A stretch of DNA of 64,000 bases from BOG-908 sp965199235. Its GTDB lineage: Bacteria; Pseudomonadota; Alphaproteobacteria; Acetobacterales; Acetobacteraceae. Under the pieces are notes generated by a model. That model saw nothing but the letters and a program-made list of their open reading frames with translations, did not search any database and was not told the DNA's origin. The stretch covers positions 1,054,001 to 1,118,000 of the forward strand of contig CBDAQU010000002.1 in assembly GCA_965199235.1 (NCBI GenBank), given 5' to 3'. The position numbers and the translations under genes were made by a program. This document shows, piece after piece, positions 42,402 to 50,870 of this stretch (the first letter of the stretch is position 1; each line of letters starts with the position of its first letter).

Positions 42402-43940
42402 CTAGGAATAATTTTTCAATGCGGGCCACAGCCTGTCAAGCGACGGCTTCACGCCCCGGCACAACGCGATGACCTTGCCGTTCTCGAACGCCATCGCGAA
42501 ACGTGACCCCGTCGTGCCGAGCGGAATGATCTCCCTGCAGTAGGGCTGCATCGCGGCAAGTTCGTTCTGGATCGACAGCACGTTATTCGGGCTCTGTCCG
42601 CGTAGGCCCCACAAGAAATACTGGTTGTGGCCACTCACGGCAGGCGGCAGGCCGTTGCCGTAGATGTCGAGCGCCGCCGCCTCGCCGTAATTGTCGACCT
42701 TGATAGCTGTCGATGCGCGCTCGGATGCTGGTATGCGGATCCACGCCGCTTCGACCTGGCCGACGAAATCATGCCAGCCCAGCTGGTCGGCGAATTCCTG
42801 CGGCAGAATCGTGCCCCTGAAGCTGCGCTCCTGTTGCTGTGGCGCGAGGCCAAGGCTGTGCATGTAGGCTTCGATCATCGCAGGCGGCAGGATCGGCAGT
42901 GCAATCGGTGCGGCGAGCATTGAAAACACCACTGCGACCGTCCCGCCGATGCCCGCTAGGACCCTGCCGCTCGTCCTGCGTGCCAGCGGAGCGAGCGCCA
43001 CTGCGCCGATGACGAAGAGCGTCGGATAGAGCGGCGAGAGGTAATAGTCCTTGCCATGTCCGACGCGGACGATCACGAAGACGACCACCGCGCCGATCAC
43101 CAGAAACCTCAGATCCCGCAGTGGTTTGACGATGAAGGGGGCAAGCAGCCCGGCGATCCAGAGAGGTGCTAACGCCGGGTTCATCACACGGACCTGGTTT
43201 CCTAGAAACGTTGGGAGCGCGATGTCGGCATTCTTGGCCTTGGCGGCCATGCCGAGTTCAAGAAACGGAAAATCGTGAACGAACTGCCACACGAATGACG
43301 GGACGGCGATGACAGCGGCCAGTGCTGCACCGATCCAGAAGGCAGGCCGCCGGAATACCCGGCGCTCGGGCGTCAGAACCAGCCCGACGGTTAACCCGGC
43401 CATCCAGAACATCATCGCATACTTAATCTGGAGCGCCAGCCCGGCCACCAGCCCGGCGAATACCAATGCGCGATCGTTCCTGTCGCGATTGGCTTGCACC
43501 ATGAGGTAGGCCACGGCGGTCCAGGCAAGCGGATCGAACGCCGATGTGTTCAGTGTCGCGACCAGCCCCATCAGCATCGGCGCGATCGCGCAGGCGAGGG
43601 CCACCACGCCGCCCGCGATCGCGCCTCCGCCCAGCACACGAACGAAGCGCACACCCAGCCAGACCAGCGCACCAGCTGCCAGAGCCGCCGGCCAGCGCAG
43701 CCCCCAAGCGCCAAGCCCAAGCTTGTAGAGAGCAGCCGCCAGCAGTGGCACTGCTGGCGGCTGATCGACGTAGCCGAACGCTGGATGCTGCCCGCACACG
43801 ATGAAGTAGAGTTCGTCGCGGAACAGGTCGTAGCGTCCATCGAGCGCGAGGTGGATGGCAACGACGATTAACGCGGGGACCAACGCGGCAGCATCGGCCC
43901 GAGGCCGGCCTGTGCCTCCCTTGATCAGCAGGTTCTTCAC
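42402..43940 (-). CDS. GT39/ArnT-like membrane glycosyltransferase
   Basis: A 512-residue polytopic protein. After the first membrane segment the periplasmic loop reads GRYDLFRDELYFIVCGQHPAFGYVDQPPAVPLLA, in which the acidic RDE and the GYVDQPP motif are hallmarks of PMT_2/GT39 (ArnT-like) enzymes that transfer sugars from polyprenyl phosphate. About ten further membrane helices and a soluble C-terminal domain (NYGEAAALDIYGNGLPPAVS, then HNQYFLWG) follow. I use the GTG at 43940, preceded by GAGGAG with good spacing; the longer frame has no membrane character there. Acceptor unknown. Confidence 0.85.
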   Translation of the reverse strand: MKNLLIKGGTGRPRADAAALVPALIVVAIHLALDGRYDLFRDELYFIVCGQHPAFGYVDQPPAVPLLAAALYKLGLGAWGLRWPAALAAGALVWLGVRFVRVLGGGAIAGGVVALACAIAPMLMGLVATLNTSAFDPLAWTAVAYLMVQANRDRNDRALVFAGLVAGLALQIKYAMMFWMAGLTVGLVLTPERRVFRRPAFWIGAALAAVIAVPSFVWQFVHDFPFLELGMAAKAKNADIALPTFLGNQVRVMNPALAPLWIAGLLAPFIVKPLRDLRFLVIGAVVVFVIVRVGHGKDYYLSPLYPTLFVIGAVALAPLARRTSGRVLAGIGGTVAVVFSMLAAPIALPILPPAMIEAYMHSLGLAPQQQERSFRGTILPQEFADQLGWHDFVGQVEAAWIRIPASERASTAIKVDNYGEAAALDIYGNGLPPAVSGHNQYFLWGLRGQSPNNVLSIQNELAAMQPYCREIIPLGTTGSRFAMAFENGKVIALCRGVKPSLDRLWPALKNYS

Positions 43941-44251
43941 CCCGTCTCCTCGTTGTTTTGGATGCGCCTGAGTTCGGCCGAACATTGTCCTAAGTTGCCA
44001 CATCCAGCTCGGCAAAGTCCTGCCTGAACCCACACGCCAGGGGAGGAAGCTTCATGTCGGAACGGCTCCCTCGACAAACGCCAGGCCCGGCGCCTCTGAT
44101 CGCCATTGCGTCACTTCTAAACAATGTCTTGGGCCTACCCCGTCGATCCTGGGCGCAGATCGGATGGGCGCGCAGTTGCCTGCGCGTTCCATCGCACACT
44201 GCCCGCGTGCTTGGCGGCCCGCCCGGAAGCCGACATTCCGCTTACGGCCAT
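43941..44251. other. 311-bp intergenic region, no gene seen
   Basis: Contains a REP-like CATTCCGCTTACGGCC motif near 44230. Otherwise no structure recognised. Confidence 0.45.
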
Positions 44252-44476
44252 TTACTGCTGTTCTCCGCGCCGCGCCATCCGCCGCCGCGCCGCGGCGCCT
44301 CCCAAGAGTAGCAGCACCCCCGTAACGGCCTGATTGGTGTGGTACGGCAGCATGCGCCAAGTCAGCGCGCACAGCAGCAGCATGGCCACTGACGGTGCCC
44401 GGCGGCTCTGCCATGCGAAGACGAAGGCGACCGCCAGCAGGGCGTTGACGATGTCGGATTCAGTTGGGGCGCTCAT
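44252..44476 (-). CDS. Small membrane protein of the XRE-divergent operon
   Basis: A 74-residue protein with two or three hydrophobic segments: VNALLAVAFVFAWQS, VAMLLLCALTWRML, and VTGVLLLLGGAA, ending in a basic tail RRRMARRGEQQ. The ATG at 44476 overlaps the stop of the lipoprotein gene (ATGA). Small size and membrane nature recall phage or plasmid envelope proteins; no family is recognised. Last gene of a four-gene overlapping operon. Confidence 0.65.
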   Translation of the reverse strand: MSAPTESDIVNALLAVAFVFAWQSRRAPSVAMLLLCALTWRMLPYHTNQAVTGVLLLLGGAAARRRMARRGEQQ

Positions 44477-44997
44477 GGCTGCGCCGCCGGCGCGGGCAGC
44501 ACGACGTAGGGCGTCGGCTGCACATAGAAGGGCGCGGGCTGAACAAGGACCGGAGCCTGCTGGATGACGACGGAGGGCGCCGCGGGCTGGACGACCTGAT
44601 CGCCGTGCGAGGCCATGCAAGCGGCATACGTGTTGTCGTAGGTCGCCTGGATGGGACCGGCATAGGCGTTACCCTGGTCGGCGGCGGCACCGGTTCCTCC
44701 GATCGTGCCGAGGCCAGCGCCGATCGCTGCACCGCGTCCGCCGCCAACAGCAGCACCCAGGCCGGCTCCGAGAGCGGTGCCGATCACGGCGGTGCCGAGC
44801 TGCATGGCGGACGCGCGGTCCACCATGGGTTTGGTCTGGGCATCGGCGGCGAGGGAGCAGACCCGTTGGTCCGCCTGGAAGGCCTCGAAGGTATGCCCCT
44901 GGCCGGGCATGACCTGGACCGTCGGCCCGAGAGGCTGTGCGCAGGCGGAGAGAAGCACGCACGTGCCGACAGGCACGGCGAGGGCGCGAGGGGTCAT
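44473..44997 (-). CDS. Glycine-zipper lipoprotein
   Basis: A 174-residue lipoprotein: the signal peptide ends in the lipobox LLSACA with the acylated cysteine near residue 20. A central glycine zipper, GTALGAGLGAAVGGGRGAAIG (about residues 76-96), is of the kind that inserts in or spans membranes, and the C-terminus is rich in Pro/Val/Gln (VVIQQAPVLVQPAPFYVQPT). Start and stop both overlap neighbouring genes by 4 bp. Glycine-zipper lipoproteins can be outer-membrane structural proteins or membrane-destabilising factors; which applies here is open. Confidence 0.75.
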   Translation of the reverse strand: MTPRALAVPVGTCVLLSACAQPLGPTVQVMPGQGHTFEAFQADQRVCSLAADAQTKPMVDRASAMQLGTAVIGTALGAGLGAAVGGGRGAAIGAGLGTIGGTGAAADQGNAYAGPIQATYDNTYAACMASHGDQVVQPAAPSVVIQQAPVLVQPAPFYVQPTPYVVLPAPAAQP

Positions 44998-45602
44998 GTC
45001 TGGCTCCATGGTGTCGGGGATGAGGCAGCGAGTGCCGAGCGGGCAGCCGCGAGCACGGCGTCGTGCAGGCGGGAGAGGCGGGCGCGGTGGATGCCGAGGC
45101 ACACGGCCATGCCGACCAGGCTTGGCACGACGACCCACCAGAAGGCCCACTGAGCCAGTGCGGCCAGCAGCAGGTAGTAGAAGCTGTAGAACAGGAAGAC
45201 CGCGCCGATACCGCCGATGACCAGGAAGCCAGGCGTCAGCAGCCCGCGCAGCACATCCAGCACAACCTCCACCGTGCCTTCGAGAAAGCGACCAGTGCCG
45301 CCGAACAGGCTCGTGGTCAGGTCGAGGAGCTCGGTCAGGCGGTTGAGCGCCGCCACGTCCCCCAGCACGAAGTCGTCCAGCGCGTGGTCCCAGACCACGG
45401 CGTCGTGCACGACGTGACGGCTCGTGCCGATGTCGCACAGCAGGTGGCCCGTGACGGTTCCGTCGTAGCCGGCCGGCCCGAAGCGCAGCCGCATGGCATG
45501 GTTCTCGGCACCCGCACTGCCGAGCCGCACCGAGAACGCCACCTCGCAGCCCTCCAAGGGGTCGAGCCGGGCAAGACCGTAATGGGTGCAGACGTCCTCC
45601 AT
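44994..45602 (-). CDS. Membrane protein of unknown function
   Basis: A 202-residue protein. The N-terminal 110 residues are soluble (EVAFSVRLGSAGAENHAMRL, TGHLLCDIGTSRHVVHDAVV), followed by a long hydrophobic stretch with two or three membrane helices (VIGGIGAVFLFYSFYYLLLA, WAFWWVVVPSLVGMAVCLGI) and a short basic tail. The ATG at 45602 shares one base with the upstream stop, and the stop overlaps the lipoprotein start. Family not recognised; the two-part layout suggests a sensor or a channel-like subunit of the operon's product complex. Confidence 0.65.
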   Translation of the reverse strand: MEDVCTHYGLARLDPLEGCEVAFSVRLGSAGAENHAMRLRFGPAGYDGTVTGHLLCDIGTSRHVVHDAVVWDHALDDFVLGDVAALNRLTELLDLTTSLFGGTGRFLEGTVEVVLDVLRGLLTPGFLVIGGIGAVFLFYSFYYLLLAALAQWAFWWVVVPSLVGMAVCLGIHRARLSRLHDAVLAAARSALAASSPTPWSQT

Positions 45603-45817
45603 CAGCGGGCCCTCCCATCGTCGCAGCTGTGGGTCGAGCGGTAGTCCCGACTCTCCCAGCTCAGGACAGGATCGTCGTGGTCGAGGCCGGACGGCCGGGC
45701 TGGGTTGGCCGCATGTTCGGATGGTGCCTCCACCGCGCGCATGAAGCTGGCAATGACTGGCAGGCTGAACGCCGCCACGATGGCTGCACGCAGTGCCGTC
45801 TCGATCCGGCTGGTCAT
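45602..45817 (-). CDS. Small single-pass membrane protein
   Basis: A 71-residue protein with one N-terminal hydrophobic segment (ALRAAIVAAFSLPVIASFM) and a polar C-terminus with HDDPVLSWESRDYRSTHSC. First gene of the operon; the start at 45817 is 33 bp from the start of the divergent XRE regulator, or 132 bp from its alternative start. Family not recognised. Confidence 0.55.
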   Translation of the reverse strand: MTSRIETALRAAIVAAFSLPVIASFMRAVEAPSEHAANPARPSGLDHDDPVLSWESRDYRSTHSCDDGRAR

Positions 45818-45850
45818 GCTGGTTGCCTTCCTGTCGAGTGGCTCTGACTG

Positions 45851-46243
45851 ATGAAAAAGCACTTGCCGGTAATCGGATACTACATCCCGGAACGGTATCT
45901 TTGCAAGCTACTGGCACGATCGGCCTCTGCAACAGCCGGTCAGCCGCCCATGCCCACCATCCGCCGCACGCCGCGCCACGATCTGTTGCGGGAGATCCTC
46001 GTCGCGCGTCGCGACGCGATCGGGATGACCCAGCTCGAGCTTGCGACACGGATGCAGCGGCCACAGTCGTTTGTCTCAAAGGTCGAGCATGGCGAGCGCC
46101 GGCTGGACGTCATCGAGTTTCTTGAGATCGCCGCGGCGTTGGGCTCCCCGGCGGAGGACATCTTGGCGGAGCTGGCGCGCCGGGAGGCGCCGGTGTTCAC
46201 CCGCAAGCGGGATGGCCGCAGGAAGCGGCCGACGCCTTCCTGA
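45851..46243 (+). CDS. XRE-family helix-turn-helix regulator
   Basis: Up to 130 residues. The Cro/CI-type helix-turn-helix covers LLREILVARRDAIGMTQLEL and ATRMQRPQSFVSKVEHGERR, then LDVIEFLEIAAALG. The tail is basic. An ATG at 45950 (MPTIRRTPRH) would give a 97-residue protein of more usual size; the first 33 residues do not resemble the family, so the later start is likely. Divergent placement from the four-gene membrane operon suggests that it represses it. Confidence 0.82.
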   Translation: MKKHLPVIGYYIPERYLCKLLARSASATAGQPPMPTIRRTPRHDLLREILVARRDAIGMTQLELATRMQRPQSFVSKVEHGERRLDVIEFLEIAAALGSPAEDILAELARREAPVFTRKRDGRRKRPTPS

Positions 46244-46278
46244 AATGGCGGTGCCTGCTGGCCGCTGCCGCATCGCGC

Positions 46279-46707
46279 TCACAGCACGATCAGGTCTGCG
46301 AGCAGGGCGAGCATCAGTCGGTCCTGCAAAATGCCGTAACGGTCTGCGAGGCCGATCAGCTCACCCTCGTCCCAGGCCAGGACAGCAGCGGCCCGGGCGC
46401 GGTGACCGTCTAATGTGACCGCGCGGTGGGCCGCCACCTGAGCCAGCAACGACGAGCCGGCCGTGTGCAGATCGGCATAGGCCTGCTCCAGCGCCTCCCC
46501 GCTCATGGTGCGCGTGTCCGCCCTGCCGAGGCGATCGGCCCGCCGCCTGATGCGACCATAGGCAACGCACGCGGTCAGCAGGTCCGCGTCGGGATGGCCG
46601 GGGTGTCCGGATAGCAATGCCGCGCTGCGTTGGAGGGTGCGGGTGGCCGCGGCATAGGCGCGCGCGACGGTGACCCGTCGGCGTGTGCCAGGGCTGGTCT
46701 CGGGCAT
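46279..46707 (-). CDS. Hypothetical helical protein
   Basis: A 142-residue, Ala/Arg-rich, probably all-helical protein: VARAYAAATRTLQRSAALLS, DLLTACVAYGRIRRRADRLG, LEQAYADLHTAGSSLLAQVA. The ATG at 46707 follows a GGAACG-like site. No family recognised. It converges on the XRE gene and lies 71 bp behind a possible exonuclease-like gene. Confidence 0.55.
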   Translation of the reverse strand: MPETSPGTRRRVTVARAYAAATRTLQRSAALLSGHPGHPDADLLTACVAYGRIRRRADRLGRADTRTMSGEALEQAYADLHTAGSSLLAQVAAHRAVTLDGHRARAAAVLAWDEGELIGLADRYGILQDRLMLALLADLIVL

Positions 46708-46778
46708 GGTTCGTTCCTTTTTGGTGACCCTTCGGGGCCGCGTGACGCACGCCGGAGCTAACGGGCGGCTGTTGGTCG

Positions 46779-47639
46779 TCAGTCCGGTGAGGGCTGCCGC
46801 AGAAGGCTGCGCGGGCGAAGCAGGGCGGCATCGCGCGCCTGCCGCCGCGCGAGCTCGGCGCGGGCCTCGTCGCCAGCGTAGAAATCGAACCCATCGTCCC
46901 CGGATTTGGCGTTGGCGAGCCATGCCAGGTCCTCGCTGGCCATAGCGAACCAGACCGAGGGGTCGTCCCACGGTCCAGGCAGATAGCCGTGCGGCGCCAT
47001 AGGCTCGGCGCTCAGCCGGACCAGCGACTCAAGGCGAGCGTCGCCGCGCAATTTACCGAAGGCGGCGGTCGGCGGAGGCTGCGTGCCGTGATTATCGAGC
47101 GCCACAGCCCTGGCGATCATGCCATCACCAACCAGCGTCACGACGGCGCCGAACAGGTCGGCGATCGCTTGCACACGGTCTGCGGTGCGGCGGGCGACGG
47201 TCTGGCCGACCTCTGCTGGAGGACGGCGGAAGCCGGTTCGCGTTGCCAACGCAACCGGATCTCGGACGTCATCGTCCGGCCACGCCAGGCGCGCGATCTT
47301 CAGCATGTTGATTCGCGGAATGCCGCGGGTGAAGGCCGGGCAAAAAATGTCCCAGGTCGCCGCACCCCAGCCGATGAGCGCGGCCGGAACATTCTCTGTC
47401 CAGATTGTCTGCGCAAGGATGGCCGGCGTGCAGGGGACGAAGCGGGCGGTCCTCTCGTCCGTCAGCGTGGCGAAGCGCCGGGCAGTGGGCGGACAATACG
47501 CCACGGCGTTGGCATGCACCTCGATGTCTATGCGCGCCAGCGCCCGTATTTCGGGTGTCGGCAGCGGTGCCGCATCGAAGGCGACAGCGCGCACGTGCGT
47601 AAACGTCCGGCCGAAGCCGGAGTCGTTGTCATTAGTCAT
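46779..47639 (-). CDS. Possible degenerate DEDD exonuclease (ExoX-like) protein
   Basis: A 286-residue protein. Some segments follow the layout of the ExoX/DnaQ fold: ALIGWGAATWDIFCPAFTRG in place of the VAHNAxFD strand, then INMLKIARLAWPDDD resembling the TLRLARRLWPD helix, and RRTADRVQAIADLFGAVVTL at the place of Exo III. A C-terminal SVWFAMASEDLAWLANAKSG looks like the ExoX tail motif. The DxE of Exo I and the histidine of Exo III are not convincing, so activity is doubtful. Without structural comparison this remains a guess; otherwise hypothetical. Confidence 0.4.
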   Translation of the reverse strand: MTNDNDSGFGRTFTHVRAVAFDAAPLPTPEIRALARIDIEVHANAVAYCPPTARRFATLTDERTARFVPCTPAILAQTIWTENVPAALIGWGAATWDIFCPAFTRGIPRINMLKIARLAWPDDDVRDPVALATRTGFRRPPAEVGQTVARRTADRVQAIADLFGAVVTLVGDGMIARAVALDNHGTQPPPTAAFGKLRGDARLESLVRLSAEPMAPHGYLPGPWDDPSVWFAMASEDLAWLANAKSGDDGFDFYAGDEARAELARRQARDAALLRPRSLLRQPSPD

Positions 47640-47729
47640 CAGGATATCCTCGTCAGGTTGGTGCGGCAGCTGCGCTGGCGCGCTGCTCAGGAAGAGATCT
47701 CCCTGGGGAAACTCGACCCCCTCTTGCGA

Positions 47730-49783
47730 CTACCCGGTGGAATTCCCACTGCCTGTCATGTCTGCAATTGCGGTCCGCACCACGGCCATGCCGCCGAGTT
47801 TACGGACCCAAGCGAGGCCGCCTGCGCCGAGATGCGTTCGGATCAGCGTCGTGGTGAGTCGGACATCCCCTAGCGATGTTATTAGCTCGGAGAATGCCGC
47901 GAGCATCGCCGGCCGGCTGCGGTCACGCCGCGTCTGGCACGGCACGCCGATCCGCTCAGCCATGCTCAGGACACCGCCGCGCCGGCTGGCATGCGCCCAG
48001 GCTGTGCCGAGCCCTGCCGCTGCCGCCTCATCGCCCGTCGGCATGCGGCCAAGCTGTTTCGCAAGCGGAGCCAGCGCAGCCGCCACCTGCTCTATCGTCG
48101 CGCAGCTGCGATCTGGTGCGCGCCGGCGCGGCACGGTAATTCCGGCCGCGTCGCCAACCGCGTTGCGTAACGCCTCGCCCTGGCCAGCCCAAAGACGCGA
48201 CCGCGCACTTCCGAGAGCGCTATGCCCGGCCCGTCTCAGCTCAGCTTCTGTGGGATAAGCTTCGTGACCGCGCAACCATTGCGCCAGTTCGGCGACCACG
48301 CGCTCACGTGTCCAGGCATTCTCGCGGTTCGGATCAGACAGGCCGAGCGCGGCAGTCACACGTTCGCGCATGCCCGGCTGCTTGAGGAGCTCGCGGGCGT
48401 GTCCGTAACCCGCCTTCGACAACGCGGTGAAGGTCGGCATCGTGGCGCCGGATGCCATTTCCTCGACGACCTGGCACAACGCATCGAACGTCCACGTGCC
48501 CTTGGCGCGGGTTTGCTTGCCGCTGGGTGGATTAAGCGGCAGGGGATCGCATCGAAGCCTAGTCGCGATTTCGTTAATGCGCGCCCCAAGGTGTTTCACA
48601 TCATGGATGTCGTCCGGTTCGATCAGCACGGGGTCGATTCCGAGCGCGACGTAGCAGGCGCTCTTCGCCTTCCAATCCGCCGCATATTTTGTCTGCCGTG
48701 CGCTGGTCGGCGTGGCCTCGCGTCGACAGCGATGCCAAGCACCTCGACCCAGACGCGACTGTCGAGGACGAAATCCGTCGACCGCGCCCGCTCGCCAGCG
48801 ATAATGACGTGTGTCTCGATGCGCACCTCCGGCAGGGCCAGGCGAAGAGCGTTGTAGACCGGCACCTCAGACCAGGAATCCAGAGGCGTGCCGTCCGCAG
48901 CCACCGGGCGGTCCGGCAGTTTGATGTCCGCGTGCTTCTCGACGACCGCTCGCTGGAACGCGCGGAACGTTGCGAAGTGGGCCTTTGCGTAGCTCCTCAA
49001 GGCGGATGCCTCGCCGCCGATGGCGGACAGCGCCGTCGTCGAAAGCGTCACGCCGGCTCTCCGGCATGCCTCGGCGTAGGCATCGATCACCCGCTCCTGG
49101 GTCCACCAGCCGCCCGTCCGATAGCGGAGATTGCGTTCCACGCCGGCTTCGTCAGCCAGCGCCTGAAGCTCTGCCGCGTTCAGGATCAGACCGAGCCTGT
49201 GCAGTCCCGCCGCATGAAGCAGCGCGTGCGTCATCGGCGCGCACGGGTGTAGCACAGCCAGGGCGCGTATGGCGGTGATCTGATTTTTCCGATCTGCCCA
49301 GTAACCCTTGGGATACTGCGCGTGGTCCGCCGATCCGGCCGACCACGCAGCAATGCCGCCCCAGTAGGCCAGCGCGAATAGCGGCACAGGGTGGTCCGCG
49401 GGGAAGTCCGCCTCGGTCGGCAGCCGGCCCATCCGGGCGGCCTTGTCCCGCAACGCAGCGCTGATATTGCGGCGTCGGTGCAAGGAGAGCTGGGCGTCCT
49501 TGCTGTGCAGAACGCCCAGGAAGTCGAGCTGCGCGGGGAACTGGCCCGGCATTGCTGCGATCGCTTCCGCCAGCGCCTCGTCTGCTTCCAGGAAATCGTG
49601 CTCCTGCAATGGACCGCTCTGAGTCAGGATGCGGTGCAGGGAAGTTGCAGCTGAGGTGAGGGTATTTGCCGCAGCGCTGGCGGCAACGTTCGCCAAGCGC
49701 GTGACCGCGCGGCGTCTTGCTGATGCAGAAAGATGCATGGGATCATCCGAAGTGGACGGCGTCGCCCAGGCAGCGACAGCCAT
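47730..49783 (-). pseudogene. PD-(D/E)XK-like nuclease with flanking homing-endonuclease-type repeats, frameshifted
   Basis: One gene in two frames. Upstream frame (49783 to about 48720): helical repeats (RRRNISAALRDKAARMGRLP; GWWTQERVIDAYAEACRRAG), then a nuclease core STDFVLDSRVWVEVLGIAVD. The core continues in another frame as ATPTSARQTKYAADWKAKSA and YVALGIDPVLIEPDDIHD. The D...ExV...K pattern and final IEPDD are those of a PD-(D/E)XK domain. The C-terminal part to 47730 has about four more repeats (NAWTRERVVAELAQWLRG with YPTEAELRRAG). One missing base at about 48718-48724 explains the break; joined length is about 685 residues. Start 49738 (MHLSASARRR) is an alternative. Role unknown, perhaps restriction or homing. 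Confidence 0.6.
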
Positions 49784-49808
49784 AACGCCATCGCAACGGA
49801 GTACGACA

Positions 49809-50120
49809 TTGAAGGATCTAGCCTACCTGGGGAGGAAGACGCTCTCCCTCGATCCAAGGTTCAAAATTCAACCGGTGAATAACTCGAACGGGAAGGCGAT
49901 GCTCTTCCAGATTAAAAATGGGAACTGTCCGGTTGACGTAGCAGGAAAGGGGAGCGCGATCTTCGGAGACGTCAAGCTAAAACGCGAGATGTTATCGGAA
50001 ATTGAGCGTCGGCTTGAAATTTGGAGTCCAAAGTTTGAGCTAACCTCGTCGGCTGCTGAGGATATATACGAAATCGTTATATCTTATTTTTCTGCCGAGG
50101 GTCTTGCTCATAAGCTTTGA
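49809..50120 (+). CDS. Hypothetical protein
   Basis: A 103-residue protein from TTG at 49809, which has GGAG seven bases upstream. It reads LKDLAYLGRKTLSLDPRFKI, then FQIKNGNCPVDVAGKGSAIF and LKREMLSEIERRLEIWSPKF. Base composition is much poorer in GC than the surroundings. Its 3' end overlaps the end of the convergent HEPN-like gene by 44 bp. No family recognised. Confidence 0.55.
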   Translation: MKDLAYLGRKTLSLDPRFKIQPVNNSNGKAMLFQIKNGNCPVDVAGKGSAIFGDVKLKREMLSEIERRLEIWSPKFELTSSAAEDIYEIVISYFSAEGLAHKL

Positions 50121-50688
50121 GCACAACACAGAGCTCAGCGGTTTTGCGCTTGAGGATCTCGTGCACGCTCCAAGAGATGCATGACACTGTGTCAATACAA
50201 AGATGTATGAACGTTTCTTTTGCTTGACCAATTTGTAACAAGTCTTGCAGCTGTGATTTTCTCTCTGGCGACGGGCTGCTCGGGACTACAACCTTCTTCA
50301 TTGCATCTGTGATAAAAGCTGTCGAAAAGTCTAAGTTCTTTCTAGGGTGCGCAAATGAATTCCGAATAAATTTGATGATCTTTAGATTTCCCAACACGTC
50401 CTTTTCAAATATTCCAAGGGAGTAGCCTATTAGGGCTTTTTGGTAAAACGTGGATAATGGTCCGTTGTCGCCGACTAAGTCCTCCCATGTGTCGTCGTCG
50501 GCTAACAACAACTCTCGGATAGCTGCATCTAAGGCAAACTCTACAAAAGAAGCGCCGAGTATGGCTGCTGCTGTCGGACTTCCTTTCATGGCAGAGTTCA
50601 GCAGCTCGTACCCTTCATCATCCGTAGGCATGTAGTGCCTTGCGTTGTCTCGCGCCCTGGTGGCCTTGCCTCGATTTCGTGATGCCAT
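50077..50688 (-). CDS. MltR/DUF4145-like HEPN-fold protein
   Basis: A 203-residue helical protein. AAILGASFVEFALDAAIREL, GPLSTFYQKALIGYSLGIFE and the HEPN-type motif KFIRNSFAHPRKNLDFS (R-x4-H) match the MltR mannitol repressor-like / DUF4145 group. HEPN domains are often RNases in toxin or defence systems, though MltR-type members are not proven nucleases. GC content is low compared with flanking DNA, suggesting transfer. Overlaps the convergent 103-residue gene and lies next to an IS1595-type transposase. Confidence 0.65.
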   Translation of the reverse strand: MASRNRGKATRARDNARHYMPTDDEGYELLNSAMKGSPTAAAILGASFVEFALDAAIRELLLADDDTWEDLVGDNGPLSTFYQKALIGYSLGIFEKDVLGNLKIIKFIRNSFAHPRKNLDFSTAFITDAMKKVVVPSSPSPERKSQLQDLLQIGQAKETFIHLCIDTVSCISWSVHEILKRKTAELCVVLKAYEQDPRQKNKI

Positions 50689-50705
50689 TGTGCTATGGAA
50701 ACGCT

Positions 50706-50870
50706 ATGACCGACTTCATGCCAGACGAGCAGGAGCGCAGAGACGATCTCTTGCGTAGCCTGCTTAAAACTCCGCCGCAGCCGCGCCCGAAGCGGGAGCG
50801 CGGCTGCGGGACTTCTAGCCCTTCTTCTTCCATCCCCGAAGTGCCCGAGCCTTTTGCCGAGACGTCTTAG
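50706..50870 (+). CDS. Small hypothetical protein
   Basis: A 54-residue charged protein: MTDFMPDEQERRDDLLRSLL then KTPPQPRPKRERG. The LLRSLLKTPPQPRPKR pattern recalls small antitoxin-like or unknown alphaproteobacterial proteins. It is divergent from the HEPN-like gene and its 3' end touches that of the transposase. Low certainty. Confidence 0.45.
   Translation: MTDFMPDEQERRDDLLRSLLKTPPQPRPKRERGCGTSSPSSSIPEVPEPFAETS

Noticed and set aside
49629..49808. N-terminal extension of the 103-residue protein into the nuclease gene region
   Set aside because: That part is a GC-rich shadow of the minus-strand gene; the TTG at 49809 with a GGAG site fits the change in composition.
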